Shown piece after piece: positions 36,930-45,223 of a stretch of DNA of 64,000 nt. The translations under genes were made by a program, and so were the position numbers. The first letter of the stretch is position 1, and each line of letters starts with the position of its first letter. A model generated the notes under the pieces. It saw only the letters and a list, made by a program, of their open reading frames with translations. It was not told the DNA's origin and searched no databases. Source of the DNA: CAXMRP01 sp965216515. Its GTDB lineage: Bacteria; Pseudomonadota; Alphaproteobacteria; Rhizobiales; Afifellaceae. The stretch is taken from positions 2,790,001 through 2,854,000 of the forward strand of contig OZ244173.1 of NCBI GenBank assembly GCA_965216515.1, given 5' to 3'.

Positions 36930-37883
36930 TTATATCGCCTGGGCCGGCGGCGTATTGATCCCCTCAACGCCGGCAAGAGCAGGGTTGTCAAGGCAGCCGC
37001 GCGGGATGATCTGCTCAAGCCGCCCCGCCACCTCGCGAACGCCGCGATCGAGCGGACGTGATGTCGCCCATCCCAGATAAAGGGTCCTGGACAGGTCCAG
37101 ATCCGCAAGCCGACAGGTTTTGATAAGTCGGGCCTGGACTTCCCTGTAGACGGCCAGCGGCTCCAGTATCGCATACAGATTTCCGCGTATTACCAGGTCC
37201 TTTATAGCCGGCAGAGAATCCAGTTCCGCGGTAATGGAAAGTGTTACATTGTGGTTCGCTGCGGCAGTATCCAGCAATTTGCGTACTTTGTTGCGTCGTG
37301 TGCTCGATACCAAAGGGAAATCTTGCAGCATCGAAAAATCGGAAATCTCGGCCGGCAGGTCCTTGTCATGATAGGCGCCAGCCAGAACAAGGCTTTGCTC
37401 CATAAGCGGTTGAACTTCGTATACCGAGGTTGTCACCGATGGATAGAAAACGGCCAAATCGATTTCGCCCGACACCAGCCAGTTTTCGATATGCGCGCTG
37501 AAACCTTCGACCAGATTTATCGTTACATCCGGCAATTTATCCGCCAGTTCATCCAGGATCTGCTGGCCGAATGCGAGGCAAGCCGACGGAATGATGCCAA
37601 CAGAAACATGGCCGCCGATCGCACATCTTGCCTTGCGTGCGTTCTGCTTTGCTTTTTCCACCAGCTCAAGTATGGCTTTTGCGTCTTCATAGAGCGAGCG
37701 GCCGGCTTCGGTCGGCACAACGCCGCCGGCGTGACGTATGAACAGCTTTACGCCAAGTTCTTCTTCAAGGTTTCGGATTTGATAACTGAGTGCAGGTTGC
37801 GCCACTCGTAACTGGAGCGCTGCTTTTCCGAAGCCACTCTGTCGTGTGATTTCCACAAGATATCGAAGTTGCCGTAACTTCAT
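36930..37883 (-). CDS. LysR-family transcriptional regulator
   Basis: 317 aa from the ATG at 37883 (MKLRQLRYLVEITRQSGFGKAALQLRVAQPALSYQI is the winged HTH); the frame upstream to 37988 is not LysR-like. The effector domain has VSVGIIPSACLAFGQQILDELADKLPDVTI, similar to the CbbR/NAC-like subgroup. It lies upstream of and on the same strand as the aminotransferase gene (gap 90 bases) and is the probable regulator of the cluster 29054-36839. Confidence 0.92.
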   Translation of the reverse strand: MKLRQLRYLVEITRQSGFGKAALQLRVAQPALSYQIRNLEEELGVKLFIRHAGGVVPTEAGRSLYEDAKAILELVEKAKQNARKARCAIGGHVSVGIIPSACLAFGQQILDELADKLPDVTINLVEGFSAHIENWLVSGEIDLAVFYPSVTTSVYEVQPLMEQSLVLAGAYHDKDLPAEISDFSMLQDFPLVSSTRRNKVRKLLDTAAANHNVTLSITAELDSLPAIKDLVIRGNLYAILEPLAVYREVQARLIKTCRLADLDLSRTLYLGWATSRPLDRGVREVAGRLEQIIPRGCLDNPALAGVEGINTPPAQAI

Positions 37884-38148
37884 TTTGAGACGCCATATGT
37901 GTAACTCACGATACGCATTGTGTATCTGTGCGTCCAGAGTGGCTGACGTGCTCACCTGAAGGGTCGTTGCGGCGAGGCCGTCCGCCAATCCTCCTTTTGC
38001 GGTCGATCGGGGATTTGTAACCGGGCGCCGAATGCCACCAGCCGGAATTGTCCCGTCACCCGATCGCTTCGATTCTTGCTATATCTGCCCCTGACCCCTC
38101 CGCCGGGAAGTGTTCCGCCATAGTGGTTCAGGAAATCGGAGGATCACA

Positions 38149-38322
38149 ATGGCCGCGAAGCGACACCGGCCGGGAGAGCTTGTCACGAAGCTGCGGCGGT
38201 TTGATGTGCTTGCCGGACAGGCGATGAGCCGGATCGATGCCATCGGCAATGACCGCAGCCGGCGGCTGCGGATATTCATGCGAATGGTGAAAACACACAT
38301 GGGCAGGCCTGAACTTCGATGA
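38149..38322 (+). pseudogene. IS3-family OrfA (HTH) remnant
   Basis: 57 codons starting MAAKRHRPGELVTKLRRFDVLAGQ, which matches the conserved start of IS3-family OrfA proteins (KRHRPEEIVAKLRQVDVL type). A strong GGAGG site precedes the ATG by six bases, as in the intact elements. The similarity ends after about 25 residues and the rest of the element is missing. It accounts for the gap between the LysR and LacI genes. Confidence 0.6.
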
Positions 38323-38324
38323 GT

Positions 38325-39374
38325 TCATTTTGTCGTGCCGCGTATCACCAGTTCTGGCGACGTGTAATATGAACGACGTTCGTCTAGCTCGCCAAGTATT
38401 GCTTTGGAAATTCTCTCGGTCGCCAAAGCTGTCAACTTTCCCGGATCGCTTTCGATTGTTGACAGGTTGAATTCGGGCCAAGCGGCCATCGGCTGGTTGT
38501 CAAATCCCATGATTGCCAATTCGCCCGGCACTTCGATCTTGAAGTCTCGGGCGGCACGCAGTGCCCCAAAGGCCATGGTATCGTTGAAGCAGAAAATCGC
38601 GTCTGGCGGTTCCGATGCGGAGAGGAGCTTCGATGCCGCGCGGCGGCCTCCGTCATATGTCGTTTCGTCATCCGCTTCGGCGTGAAGCGCCAGACCAAGC
38701 TCTTCGAGTGCACGTTTGTAGCCTTCCCGGCGGGTTCGGTTGGAATGGGTTCGAGCCTTTTTTCCGATGTAGGCGAACCGGCGGCAATGTGATCGTGCCA
38801 GGAAGCGTGCGGCCATTTCGCCGCCCCGCACATTGTCGCAAACAACACCGATTGTCGTTTCGCCTTCTTGTTCGCGGCCAAACAGAAGGAGCGGTACCCG
38901 GGCCGCCCGAAGGGTTTCCACGACGTTGTCGGAAACGGAGCCGCCCATGATGACGATCGCATCGACCTTGTAGTCGAGAGCCCGTAGGGACGATTCATCA
39001 ATCGAAGTGTTGTCACCAACCGGGATGACCAGCGCTTGCTTCCCGATTTCGGCGAGTCGAAGCACCATCGCGCTCAATTGCTCGTTGCTGCGATGGCTGA
39101 GATGTTCGGTAGTGATCAGCGCAACGAGGTCGGTCTTTTGCCCGGACAGCGACCGGGCGATCGCGTTCGGCCGGTACCCGAGTTGCTCGGCAGCCGCGTG
39201 AATCCGTTCGAGCTTTTCCTTGGATACCTTGCCCGCCCCGCTGAAACACCGCGACACCGCCGAACGCGACACGTTCGCAAGATCGGCGACATCTTGCGCC
39301 GTGGCGGCCGGCCTCTTTGCCCGGTCATTGAACGCGCGACCATTTCGGGTGGCGTGGAGTGGCTTATCCATCAT
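38325..39374 (-). CDS. LacI-family transcriptional regulator
   Basis: 349 aa from the ATG at 39374 (an ATG at 39398 is possible). N-terminal HTH is ATAQDVADLANVSRSAVSRCFSGAGKVS with the hinge LGYRPNAIARSL; the periplasmic-binding-like effector domain follows (IFCFNDTMAFGALRAARDFKIEVPGELAIMGFDN). It is divergent from the Afu/Fbp-type transporter operon at 39649, whose promoter carries a symmetric palindrome at 39543-39556, so autogenous and divergent control is likely. LacI control points to a sugar or sugar-phosphate ligand (inference). Confidence 0.93.
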   Translation of the reverse strand: MMDKPLHATRNGRAFNDRAKRPAATAQDVADLANVSRSAVSRCFSGAGKVSKEKLERIHAAAEQLGYRPNAIARSLSGQKTDLVALITTEHLSHRSNEQLSAMVLRLAEIGKQALVIPVGDNTSIDESSLRALDYKVDAIVIMGGSVSDNVVETLRAARVPLLLFGREQEGETTIGVVCDNVRGGEMAARFLARSHCRRFAYIGKKARTHSNRTRREGYKRALEELGLALHAEADDETTYDGGRRAASKLLSASEPPDAIFCFNDTMAFGALRAARDFKIEVPGELAIMGFDNQPMAAWPEFNLSTIESDPGKLTALATERISKAILGELDERRSYYTSPELVIRGTTK

Positions 39375-39509
39375 GTTGGCAGGATATACACAAGACACGG
39401 GCTACGGCAACCAGAGAATATATTATCGGAATAATATGTTGCCGAAAATTAGAAAACATTGAGATTTCAAAATCTTATCAATTTCGAGCCAGGCTCTTGG
39501 AATTTCCCC

Positions 39510-39539
39510 TTGGCAGACCCGGGATATTGCGCTTAGTAT
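39510..39539 (+). promoter_or_regulatory. Candidate sigma70-type promoter of the Afu/Fbp-type operon
   Basis: TTGGCA at 39510-39515 (five of six matches to the -35 consensus) and TAGTAT at 39534-39539, separated by 18 bases. The predicted start lies near 39546, inside the palindrome that follows. The first gene begins at 39649. Confidence 0.45.
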
Positions 39540-39542
39540 GAG

Positions 39543-39556
39543 TGCACGCGCGTGCA
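39543..39556. promoter_or_regulatory. Perfect 14-bp palindrome, candidate LacI-family operator
   Basis: TGCACGCGCGTGCA is self-complementary with the central CG step typical of LacI/GalR-family operators. It overlaps the predicted transcription start of the transporter operon and lies between that operon and the divergent lacI-type gene, the expected place for a repressor site. Confidence 0.5.
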
Positions 39557-39648
39557 AATCGAACTATACGCGCGCCACGGGAGGACGCAGGGCTTGCTAT
39601 CCGTAGCGGACAGACGGCCGGGAACGGCACGCACCATGATCGGCCGAG

Positions 39649-41478
39649 ATGGTTGACGCGACGACCTCCGGCCTCCGCCGACACGTGCCGCGGCACAAGC
39701 GGTTGCGCTATGCATTCAGGATCGGCTGGAGCGAGCCGACTGCGCTTATCGGCGTCCTTCTCGTTCTTCTCTTCGGTTACCTTATTGCCGTTCCCATCGT
39801 CACGCTGCTGCACGACGCGGTGCAGGTTCAGTTCGGCGATCAAAGACGCACAGGCGTGGAAGTCGGCGGGTGGACGCTGCACTATCTCGACCGTGCGCTG
39901 TTCTCGCCGGTTGCCGGCGATCTTTTCTGGAATCCGCTCGCCAACACGCTGAACGTGGCTTTCGGCGCGATCATGATCTCGATCTCCGTTGGCGGACTGC
40001 TTGCATGGCTCATCAGCCGCACCGACATGTTCGGCAGGCGCTGGTTCGCGACCGCACTCATCGTGCCCTACATGCTGCCGTCCTGGACCTTTGCGCTGGC
40101 TTGGCGCACGCTTTTCCGCAACCGTTCGGTCGGCGGGCAGCAAGGCTGGGCCGAAAGCCTCGGCTTCACGCCGCCCGACTGGCTTGCCTATGGGCAGGTG
40201 CCGGTCACGACCATTCTGGCGCTGCACTACACGCCTTTCGTCATCCTTCTCTTCGGCAACGCCCTGCGGCGCCTGGATTCACAATTGGAGGACTCAGCGC
40301 GCATCCTCGGGGCCGGGCCGGGTGTCGTTGCGCGGCAGATCATCCTGCCGCTGATGCTTCCGGCGCTGATGTCGGCGGCCATCCTCATCTTTGCCAAGTG
40401 CCTCGGAGAGTTCGGCGTCGCCTACGTTCTCGGCCTGCCCGTCGACTACAACGTGCTGTCGACTTCTCTCTACCGCAGCATCTCCTCGCGCCAGTCCGGG
40501 GTGGCCGCGGTGCTTGCCGGGGCGATCATGCTCATCGGGATAATGTCCCTCGTCATCGACGCCTGGCTTGTGCGCGAGTCGCGCCGTTTCGTGACGGTCG
40601 GCGGCAAGGGGGCGATGCACCGCCTGTCCCCACTCGGCGGCTACCGCATTCCAGCCACGGCGTTTGCCGTGTTCATTTTTGTTATCAGCGTCGGGCTGCC
40701 GCTTCTCACACTCGCGCTCTCGACGGTCATGCGGGTACCGGCGGATTTCTCGCTGGACAACTTTACGCTCGACTACTGGATCGGACGAAATCTGGACACG
40801 ATCGCATTGCGCTCCGGTATCCTGCTGACTCCCGAGCTCTGGGACGCGGCCTGGAATACGCTCCGGATCGTGGGCATCGCGTCACTGTGTTCGGGCATTC
40901 TGGGCCTGCTCGTCGGTTATGTCGTCGTCCGCTCGCCGGTACGCACGATCTCGACCTTTTTGCGTCACGTGACCTTCTTTCCCTATCTGGTGCCCGGAAT
41001 TGCCTTTGGCGCGGCATATCTGTCGCTCTTCGCGGTGCCGCGCGGGCCGATCCCGGCGCTCTACGGCACGATTGCGATCCTCATTCTTGCGCTTGCGGCA
41101 GACCAGATGCCCTACGCGTCGCGGGCCGGCATCTCGGCGATGATGCAGCTCGGGCGCAGCCCGGAAGAGGCAGCGCGCATCGCAGGCGCCGGCTGGTTCT
41201 ATCGCATGACCCGGGTGGTCATCCCCATTCAGAAAGGGGCACTCGTCACAGGCGTGCTCCTGCCCTTCATCTCCGGCGTCCGAGGCCTCAGCCTCTTCGT
41301 GATCCTGGCGGTTCCGGGAACCGACGTCCTGACCACCTATTCACTCAGGCTCGTCGATTTCAACTACACCCAGGCCGCCAACGCCGTGGTCCTCATCATA
41401 TCGGCCATCGCCTATTTCGGGACGGTTGCAGCGCAGCGGATCACGAAAACCAACCTCGCAGACGGACTGGGAGGATAG
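39649..41478 (+). CDS. ABC transporter permease, fused two-domain (AfuB/FbpB/ThiP type)
   Basis: 609 aa with about twelve membrane segments in two BPD_transp_1 halves. First half about residues 30-315 (EAA-like loop EDSARILGAGPGVVARQIILPLMLPA), second about 340-600 (EEAARIAGAGWFYRMTRVVIPIQKGA). This fused arrangement is normal for ferric-iron, thiamine and sugar-phosphate importers of the FbpB/ThiP/AfuB group. The stop is followed after one base by the GTG of the ATPase gene, with the GGAGG site inside the last codons. Confidence 0.93.
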   Translation: MVDATTSGLRRHVPRHKRLRYAFRIGWSEPTALIGVLLVLLFGYLIAVPIVTLLHDAVQVQFGDQRRTGVEVGGWTLHYLDRALFSPVAGDLFWNPLANTLNVAFGAIMISISVGGLLAWLISRTDMFGRRWFATALIVPYMLPSWTFALAWRTLFRNRSVGGQQGWAESLGFTPPDWLAYGQVPVTTILALHYTPFVILLFGNALRRLDSQLEDSARILGAGPGVVARQIILPLMLPALMSAAILIFAKCLGEFGVAYVLGLPVDYNVLSTSLYRSISSRQSGVAAVLAGAIMLIGIMSLVIDAWLVRESRRFVTVGGKGAMHRLSPLGGYRIPATAFAVFIFVISVGLPLLTLALSTVMRVPADFSLDNFTLDYWIGRNLDTIALRSGILLTPELWDAAWNTLRIVGIASLCSGILGLLVGYVVVRSPVRTISTFLRHVTFFPYLVPGIAFGAAYLSLFAVPRGPIPALYGTIAILILALAADQMPYASRAGISAMMQLGRSPEEAARIAGAGWFYRMTRVVIPIQKGALVTGVLLPFISGVRGLSLFVILAVPGTDVLTTYSLRLVDFNYTQAANAVVLIISAIAYFGTVAAQRITKTNLADGLGG

Positions 41479-41479
41479 C

Positions 41480-42604
41480 GTGCCGGGCATCGCGCTCACC
41501 CATGTCGACAAGAGCTTTGATGGCCGCACAAATGCGGTCTCTGACCTCAATCTTGATGTCGGGGACGGCGACTTCATGTGTCTTCTCGGCCCATCGGGCT
41601 GCGGCAAGACCACGACGCTGCGGATGATAGCCGGACTTGAGAACCTGACCGGCGGCGAAGTATCGGTGGATGGAAAAACGGTTGATTCCATTTCCGCCGG
41701 TGTGTTCGTCCCGCCAGAACGGCGCGGCATGGGTCTGGTCTTTCAAAGCTACGCGCTGTGGCCACATCTGACGGTCGAACGCAATACGGACTTCGGACTG
41801 CGGCTGCGCGGGGTGCCGAAAGCGGAACGCGAGGCGCGCGTGACCCACGTCATGCAGACCCTCGGGATCGAGGCCTATCGCCACCGCTATCCCTCGCAGT
41901 TGTCAGGGGGACAACAGCAGCGGGTTGCGCTCGCGCGGATGCTGGCCGTCAATCCGGAAGTGCTCCTGCTCGACGAGCCGCTGTCCAATCTCGACGCCCG
42001 CCTGCGCCTTGAAATGCGCGCCGAACTCAAACGCATCCACGGGGAATTCGGCACCACCATCGTTTTCGTCACCCACGACCAGTGGGAGGCCATGACGTTG
42101 GCGACCCGGATCGCTGTCATGCACGAAGGCCGCTTGCAACAGGTGGGCACGCCGGACGACATTTACGGCCGCCCCGCCAACCGTTTTGTTGCGGAATTCG
42201 TCGGCAGTCCGCCGATCAACAATATCGACCTGGACCCGACCAGGCCAAGCCGGCTTTCCGACATTGCGCGGCGGTTCGCCACCCGTGCCGAAACGGGCGC
42301 GAACGGGGCGGCGAGCGTCGGGCTCCGGCCCGAGGGCATCCGGATCGGCCCGGAAGCCGCGGCAGCGGGCGCGGACATCGGAGGGCGGGCGATTGCGTCC
42401 GCGATTCTGCCGACCGGAGGAAGCTGGATCGTCGAACTGGATGTGTCCGGCGAATCGCTCCTCGCGACCACCATCGAGGCCCCTGAATACGAACTGGGTG
42501 CCACCGTCCACTTCCACGCGACACCGCCTGCCGTCCATGTGTTCGACGGCCAGGGCAATCGCATCAATTGCCGCGGCGAGGAAAGCGAGAATTCCGCGGC
42601 GTAA
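41480..42604 (+). CDS. ABC transporter ATP-binding protein (FbpC/AfuC type)
   Basis: 374 aa from the GTG at 41480, which has GGAGG six bases upstream; the ATG at 41426 lies within the permease gene. Walker A GPSGCGKTT, Q-loop LVFQSYALWPHL, signature LSGGQQQRVALARML, Walker B LLLDEPLSNLD, switch THDQWEAM. A C-terminal TOBE region follows (SVGLRPEGIRIG). It powers the importer encoded on both sides. Confidence 0.94.
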   Translation: MPGIALTHVDKSFDGRTNAVSDLNLDVGDGDFMCLLGPSGCGKTTTLRMIAGLENLTGGEVSVDGKTVDSISAGVFVPPERRGMGLVFQSYALWPHLTVERNTDFGLRLRGVPKAEREARVTHVMQTLGIEAYRHRYPSQLSGGQQQRVALARMLAVNPEVLLLDEPLSNLDARLRLEMRAELKRIHGEFGTTIVFVTHDQWEAMTLATRIAVMHEGRLQQVGTPDDIYGRPANRFVAEFVGSPPINNIDLDPTRPSRLSDIARRFATRAETGANGAASVGLRPEGIRIGPEAAAAGADIGGRAIASAILPTGGSWIVELDVSGESLLATTIEAPEYELGATVHFHATPPAVHVFDGQGNRINCRGEESENSAA

Positions 42605-42632
42605 CCACCAAGCCAGACCAAGGAGGGAAATC

Positions 42633-43766
42633 ATGACACCGAAACGACAGGAAAAGACCCGTGCGAGCAGCCTCTGCTTTGTCGCCTCGGCTCTCGCCAT
42701 ACTTGTTGCAGGGCCGGCGCAGGCGAACGATTTCGATCTCAAGGCGCTGATCGAGGCGGCAAAATCCGAGCCGCCGATCACCGTCTATGCCAGTACCGGC
42801 AAGATCAAGACCTCGGCTGAAGCTTTCACCGAGAAATACGGCATCGAAGCGACAGGGTCGAAGGTGAAGGGTGCAGCGCAGATCGAGCTGGTTCTGCGCG
42901 AATATCAGGCCGGCAATGTGATCGGCGACGTGTTGATCTCCAGCGATGCCGCTGTCGCATCGACCGAGTTGATTCCGAGCGGTGTCGTCTACAGCTGGCT
43001 GCCGCCCGACCTCGCCGAGGACATCGGACCCGATTCCCGCGATCCACTGGTGGTCTGGCGCGATCCGGCTATCTGGACCTACAACAGCGAGAAATACCAG
43101 ACCTGTCCGATTTCCAACATCTGGGAGCTGACCGGGCCGGAATGGAACCGCAAGGTCGCATTGTCCGATCCGCTGAACAAGCCGGGCTACATTGACTGGT
43201 TCAATCAGATGGAAACCCATCAGGACAAGACCGTTGCCGACGCTTATAAGACGCAATTCGGCAAGCCTCTCGACACGAGTTCGCAAAGCGCGACCAAGAG
43301 TTGGGTGGAAGCGCTCGCCGCCAATGCGCCGCTTCTGACGGATTCCGATTCCGCCGCCGCCGAAGCCATCGGGGCGCCTGGTCAGGCGGAACCGTTCATG
43401 GGCCTGGTATCCTCGGCCAAATATCGCGACACGGTTGACGGTGGCCTCAAGATGGCGATTTGCGAGGATCTCGATCCGTTCGTCGGCTTTGCCAATCCGA
43501 GCTACGGCCTGATCAACGCCAAGACCGATAGCCCGAATGCGGCCAAGCTGTTCCTTCATTTCATGATGACGGAAGAGGGCGTGTCACCGATGACCAAGGA
43601 CGGAAAGGTGTCCGGCAATATCAAGGTGCCGCCCCATGCCGACGAGGTATCCGGTGTCGCGGCGCTGGCTGACCGGCTCACGCCGCACAATGCCTCCACC
43701 GGCGCGGAGGACTTCGACAAACGCCAGGATTGGCAGGACTTCTGGCGTGTAAGCTACAAGCGCTGA
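42633..43766 (+). CDS. ABC transporter substrate-binding protein, family 1 (AfuA/FbpA type)
   Basis: 377 aa from the ATG at 42633 with AAGGAGGG nine bases upstream; the frame continues far upstream into the ATPase gene and is ignored. Signal peptide residues 1 to about 31 (hydrophobic CFVASALAILVAG, cleavage after AQA). Mature part begins NDFDLKALIEAAKSEPPITVYASTGK, typical for FbpA/AfuA-like receptors; FVGFANPSYGLINAKTDSPNAAKLFLHFMM is the usual late segment. Substrate could be Fe3+ or a sugar phosphate; the LacI regulator and the downstream phosphatase favour a phosphorylated organic substrate (inference). Confidence 0.92.
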   Translation: MTPKRQEKTRASSLCFVASALAILVAGPAQANDFDLKALIEAAKSEPPITVYASTGKIKTSAEAFTEKYGIEATGSKVKGAAQIELVLREYQAGNVIGDVLISSDAAVASTELIPSGVVYSWLPPDLAEDIGPDSRDPLVVWRDPAIWTYNSEKYQTCPISNIWELTGPEWNRKVALSDPLNKPGYIDWFNQMETHQDKTVADAYKTQFGKPLDTSSQSATKSWVEALAANAPLLTDSDSAAAEAIGAPGQAEPFMGLVSSAKYRDTVDGGLKMAICEDLDPFVGFANPSYGLINAKTDSPNAAKLFLHFMMTEEGVSPMTKDGKVSGNIKVPPHADEVSGVAALADRLTPHNASTGAEDFDKRQDWQDFWRVSYKR

Positions 43767-43777
43767 ACATTGGCTCG

Positions 43778-43799
43778 GGGGCCGGCCTCTGCCGGCCCC
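43778..43799 (+). terminator. GC-rich hairpin after the binding-protein gene
   Basis: GGGGCCGGC (43778-43786) pairs perfectly with GCCGGCCCC (43791-43799) around CTCT. It starts 11 bases after the stop and lacks a good T tract, so it may attenuate rather than fully stop transcription into the phosphatase gene. Confidence 0.6.
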
Positions 43800-43837
43800 T
43801 CTCACCCAGTTGTGTGCAACCCAGACGGAATGAACAG

Positions 43838-44494
43838 ATGCCAGGCGAACCCGCCCATACTCGGCCGGCTACCAAAGCCGACTTCGAACACCCGACGATC
43901 AGCCTGATCGAAGAAAACCTGCAACCAGGCGGCTTCAGCCTCTTCATCGGCGGAACGGACGCGGCGCGAGACGTTGACCTGCTTCGGCAGCACCAGATCG
44001 CGATTGTCGTGAATTGCGCCGTCAATCTCGACATCAACTACGTCGACAACCCCAGGGAACCGGCGGACGGTGAAAAATGCGCTTATGGAAACGGACCGGT
44101 CCGGGTTTACAAGATCGGGCTGGTCGACGGGTCCGGCAACTCCGAGCACATGATGTTGAGCGGATACCTGCTGCTCGATGGGGCGATCCGCCAGGAACTG
44201 CCGGAAAAGATCAGCTATCCAAACCGCCAAAAGGGAAACGTGCTGGTGCATTGCCGCGGCGGCCGCAGCCGGTCGACCGCAATTGTCGCCCTCTATCTGC
44301 ATTTGCAGGCCGCCGAGAAGTTTCCAACGTTCGACAAGGCTCTTGAGCATGTGCGCGAGATGCGATCGCTTCATCCGGACGAATGGTATTCTGCGCCCAA
44401 ACCGATCCTGGTAGACGCCGCCCGAAGCGCCGCGAAAACGGCGCGGCGGCTGGGCCTGCTCCATCAAACGGAGAACAGATCGCCAGACCCGTAG
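43838..44494 (+). CDS. Dual-specificity (tyrosine-type) phosphatase family protein
   Basis: 218 aa from the ATG at 43838; upstream in-frame sequence overlaps the hairpin. The P-loop is VLVHCRGGRSRSTAIV (Cys139, Arg145), a clear HCx5R(S/T) signature, and Asp97 in VYKIGLVDGSGN is a plausible general acid. No signal peptide or membrane segment, so cytosolic. It is the last gene after the Afu/Fbp-type importer and may dephosphorylate the imported substrate or a regulatory protein. Bacterial members also act on phosphoinositides or sugar phosphates; sequence alone does not decide. Confidence 0.82.
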   Translation: MPGEPAHTRPATKADFEHPTISLIEENLQPGGFSLFIGGTDAARDVDLLRQHQIAIVVNCAVNLDINYVDNPREPADGEKCAYGNGPVRVYKIGLVDGSGNSEHMMLSGYLLLDGAIRQELPEKISYPNRQKGNVLVHCRGGRSRSTAIVALYLHLQAAEKFPTFDKALEHVREMRSLHPDEWYSAPKPILVDAARSAAKTARRLGLLHQTENRSPDP

Positions 44495-44678
44495 GCATGT
44501 CACAGGTGATGACCCGGTTTCTCATCGCTGCCTTCGCTGCCGGGATGCCTCGCAATCCCACCGCTGTTTCGCGAGCCCTGACGGGAACAATCCGGCGGGC
44601 GCGGCGACATCGGGCGGGCGGACGCGCGAACAAGGATCCACGCGGTCGTATCCTGGCCCTCTGGAACTGTGCCGGTTT

Positions 44679-44989
44679 GTGGTTGGTTTTGGAGGAGATC
44701 TGACGGCACGGGAGCGTTGTTCCGATGAGGAAATTCTGCGGCTCCTGAGGGAGATTGCGCTGAACCTGGCGGCTGGTTCTGATTCCGCGGCGGCATGCCG
44801 GTCATCAGGGATCAGTGATGCCACCTATGATACATGGCGGAAGCATTTTTGTGGCCTGGCCGCTGCGAATTGGCCCGCCTGAGGTCTCTTCACAAGGAGA
44901 ACGATCGGGTGAAGAAGGTCATCGCCGAACGGGAACTCGACGAGCTGATCTTGAAGGAGAGCCTTGATCGTCAAGCGCTCAAGGCCTGA
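44679..44989 (+). pseudogene. IS3-family OrfA remnant with frameshift
   Basis: The first frame reads SDEEILRLLREIALNLAAGS followed by CRSSGISDATYDTWRKHFCG, a good match to the helix-turn-helix of IS3-family OrfA. The continuation LHKENDRVKKVIAERELDEL and ILKESLD, the leucine-zipper part of the same protein, is in another frame from about 44870 on. So a frameshift near 44860 breaks the gene, and no OrfB follows. This is the third IS3 scar in the window. Confidence 0.72.
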
Positions 44990-45013
44990 CGGCCTGCCCG
45001 CTTCGTCAGGCCG

Positions 45014-45223
45014 TCAGTCATACGCATCCGAAGCTGGCAACGTCGGAGCCGCGCCACCTGTCGCGTCGCGCGTGGCCGGCCCGCCGATCATGTCGATGAG
45101 CAGATCGTACAGCGGTGTGAATACACCCGGGGCATATTGGTTCGCGTCGAATGCTGCCTCAGCCGTTGCATAGGCAGCGAGGAAATCAGCCTTTTGTGTC
45201 GCACTGAATGTAAAGTCACTCAT
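45014..45223 (-). CDS. Small hypothetical protein (69 aa)
   Basis: Begins MSDFTFSATQKADFLAAYATAEAAF at the ATG 45223, with AGGAGGAG about nine bases upstream, so it is a well-initiated small gene despite its size. It overlaps the end of the gene at 45216 by eight bases, hence translational coupling. No signal peptide or membrane segment; predicted largely helical with an acidic N-terminal half. I do not recognise a family. Confidence 0.65.
   Translation of the reverse strand: MSDFTFSATQKADFLAAYATAEAAFDANQYAPGVFTPLYDLLIDMIGGPATRDATGGAAPTLPASDAYD

Noticed and set aside
39870..41627. 585-codon frame overlapping the Afu/Fbp-type permease
   Set aside because: It is out of frame with the clear permease, rich in Arg and His, with no hydrophobic segments.
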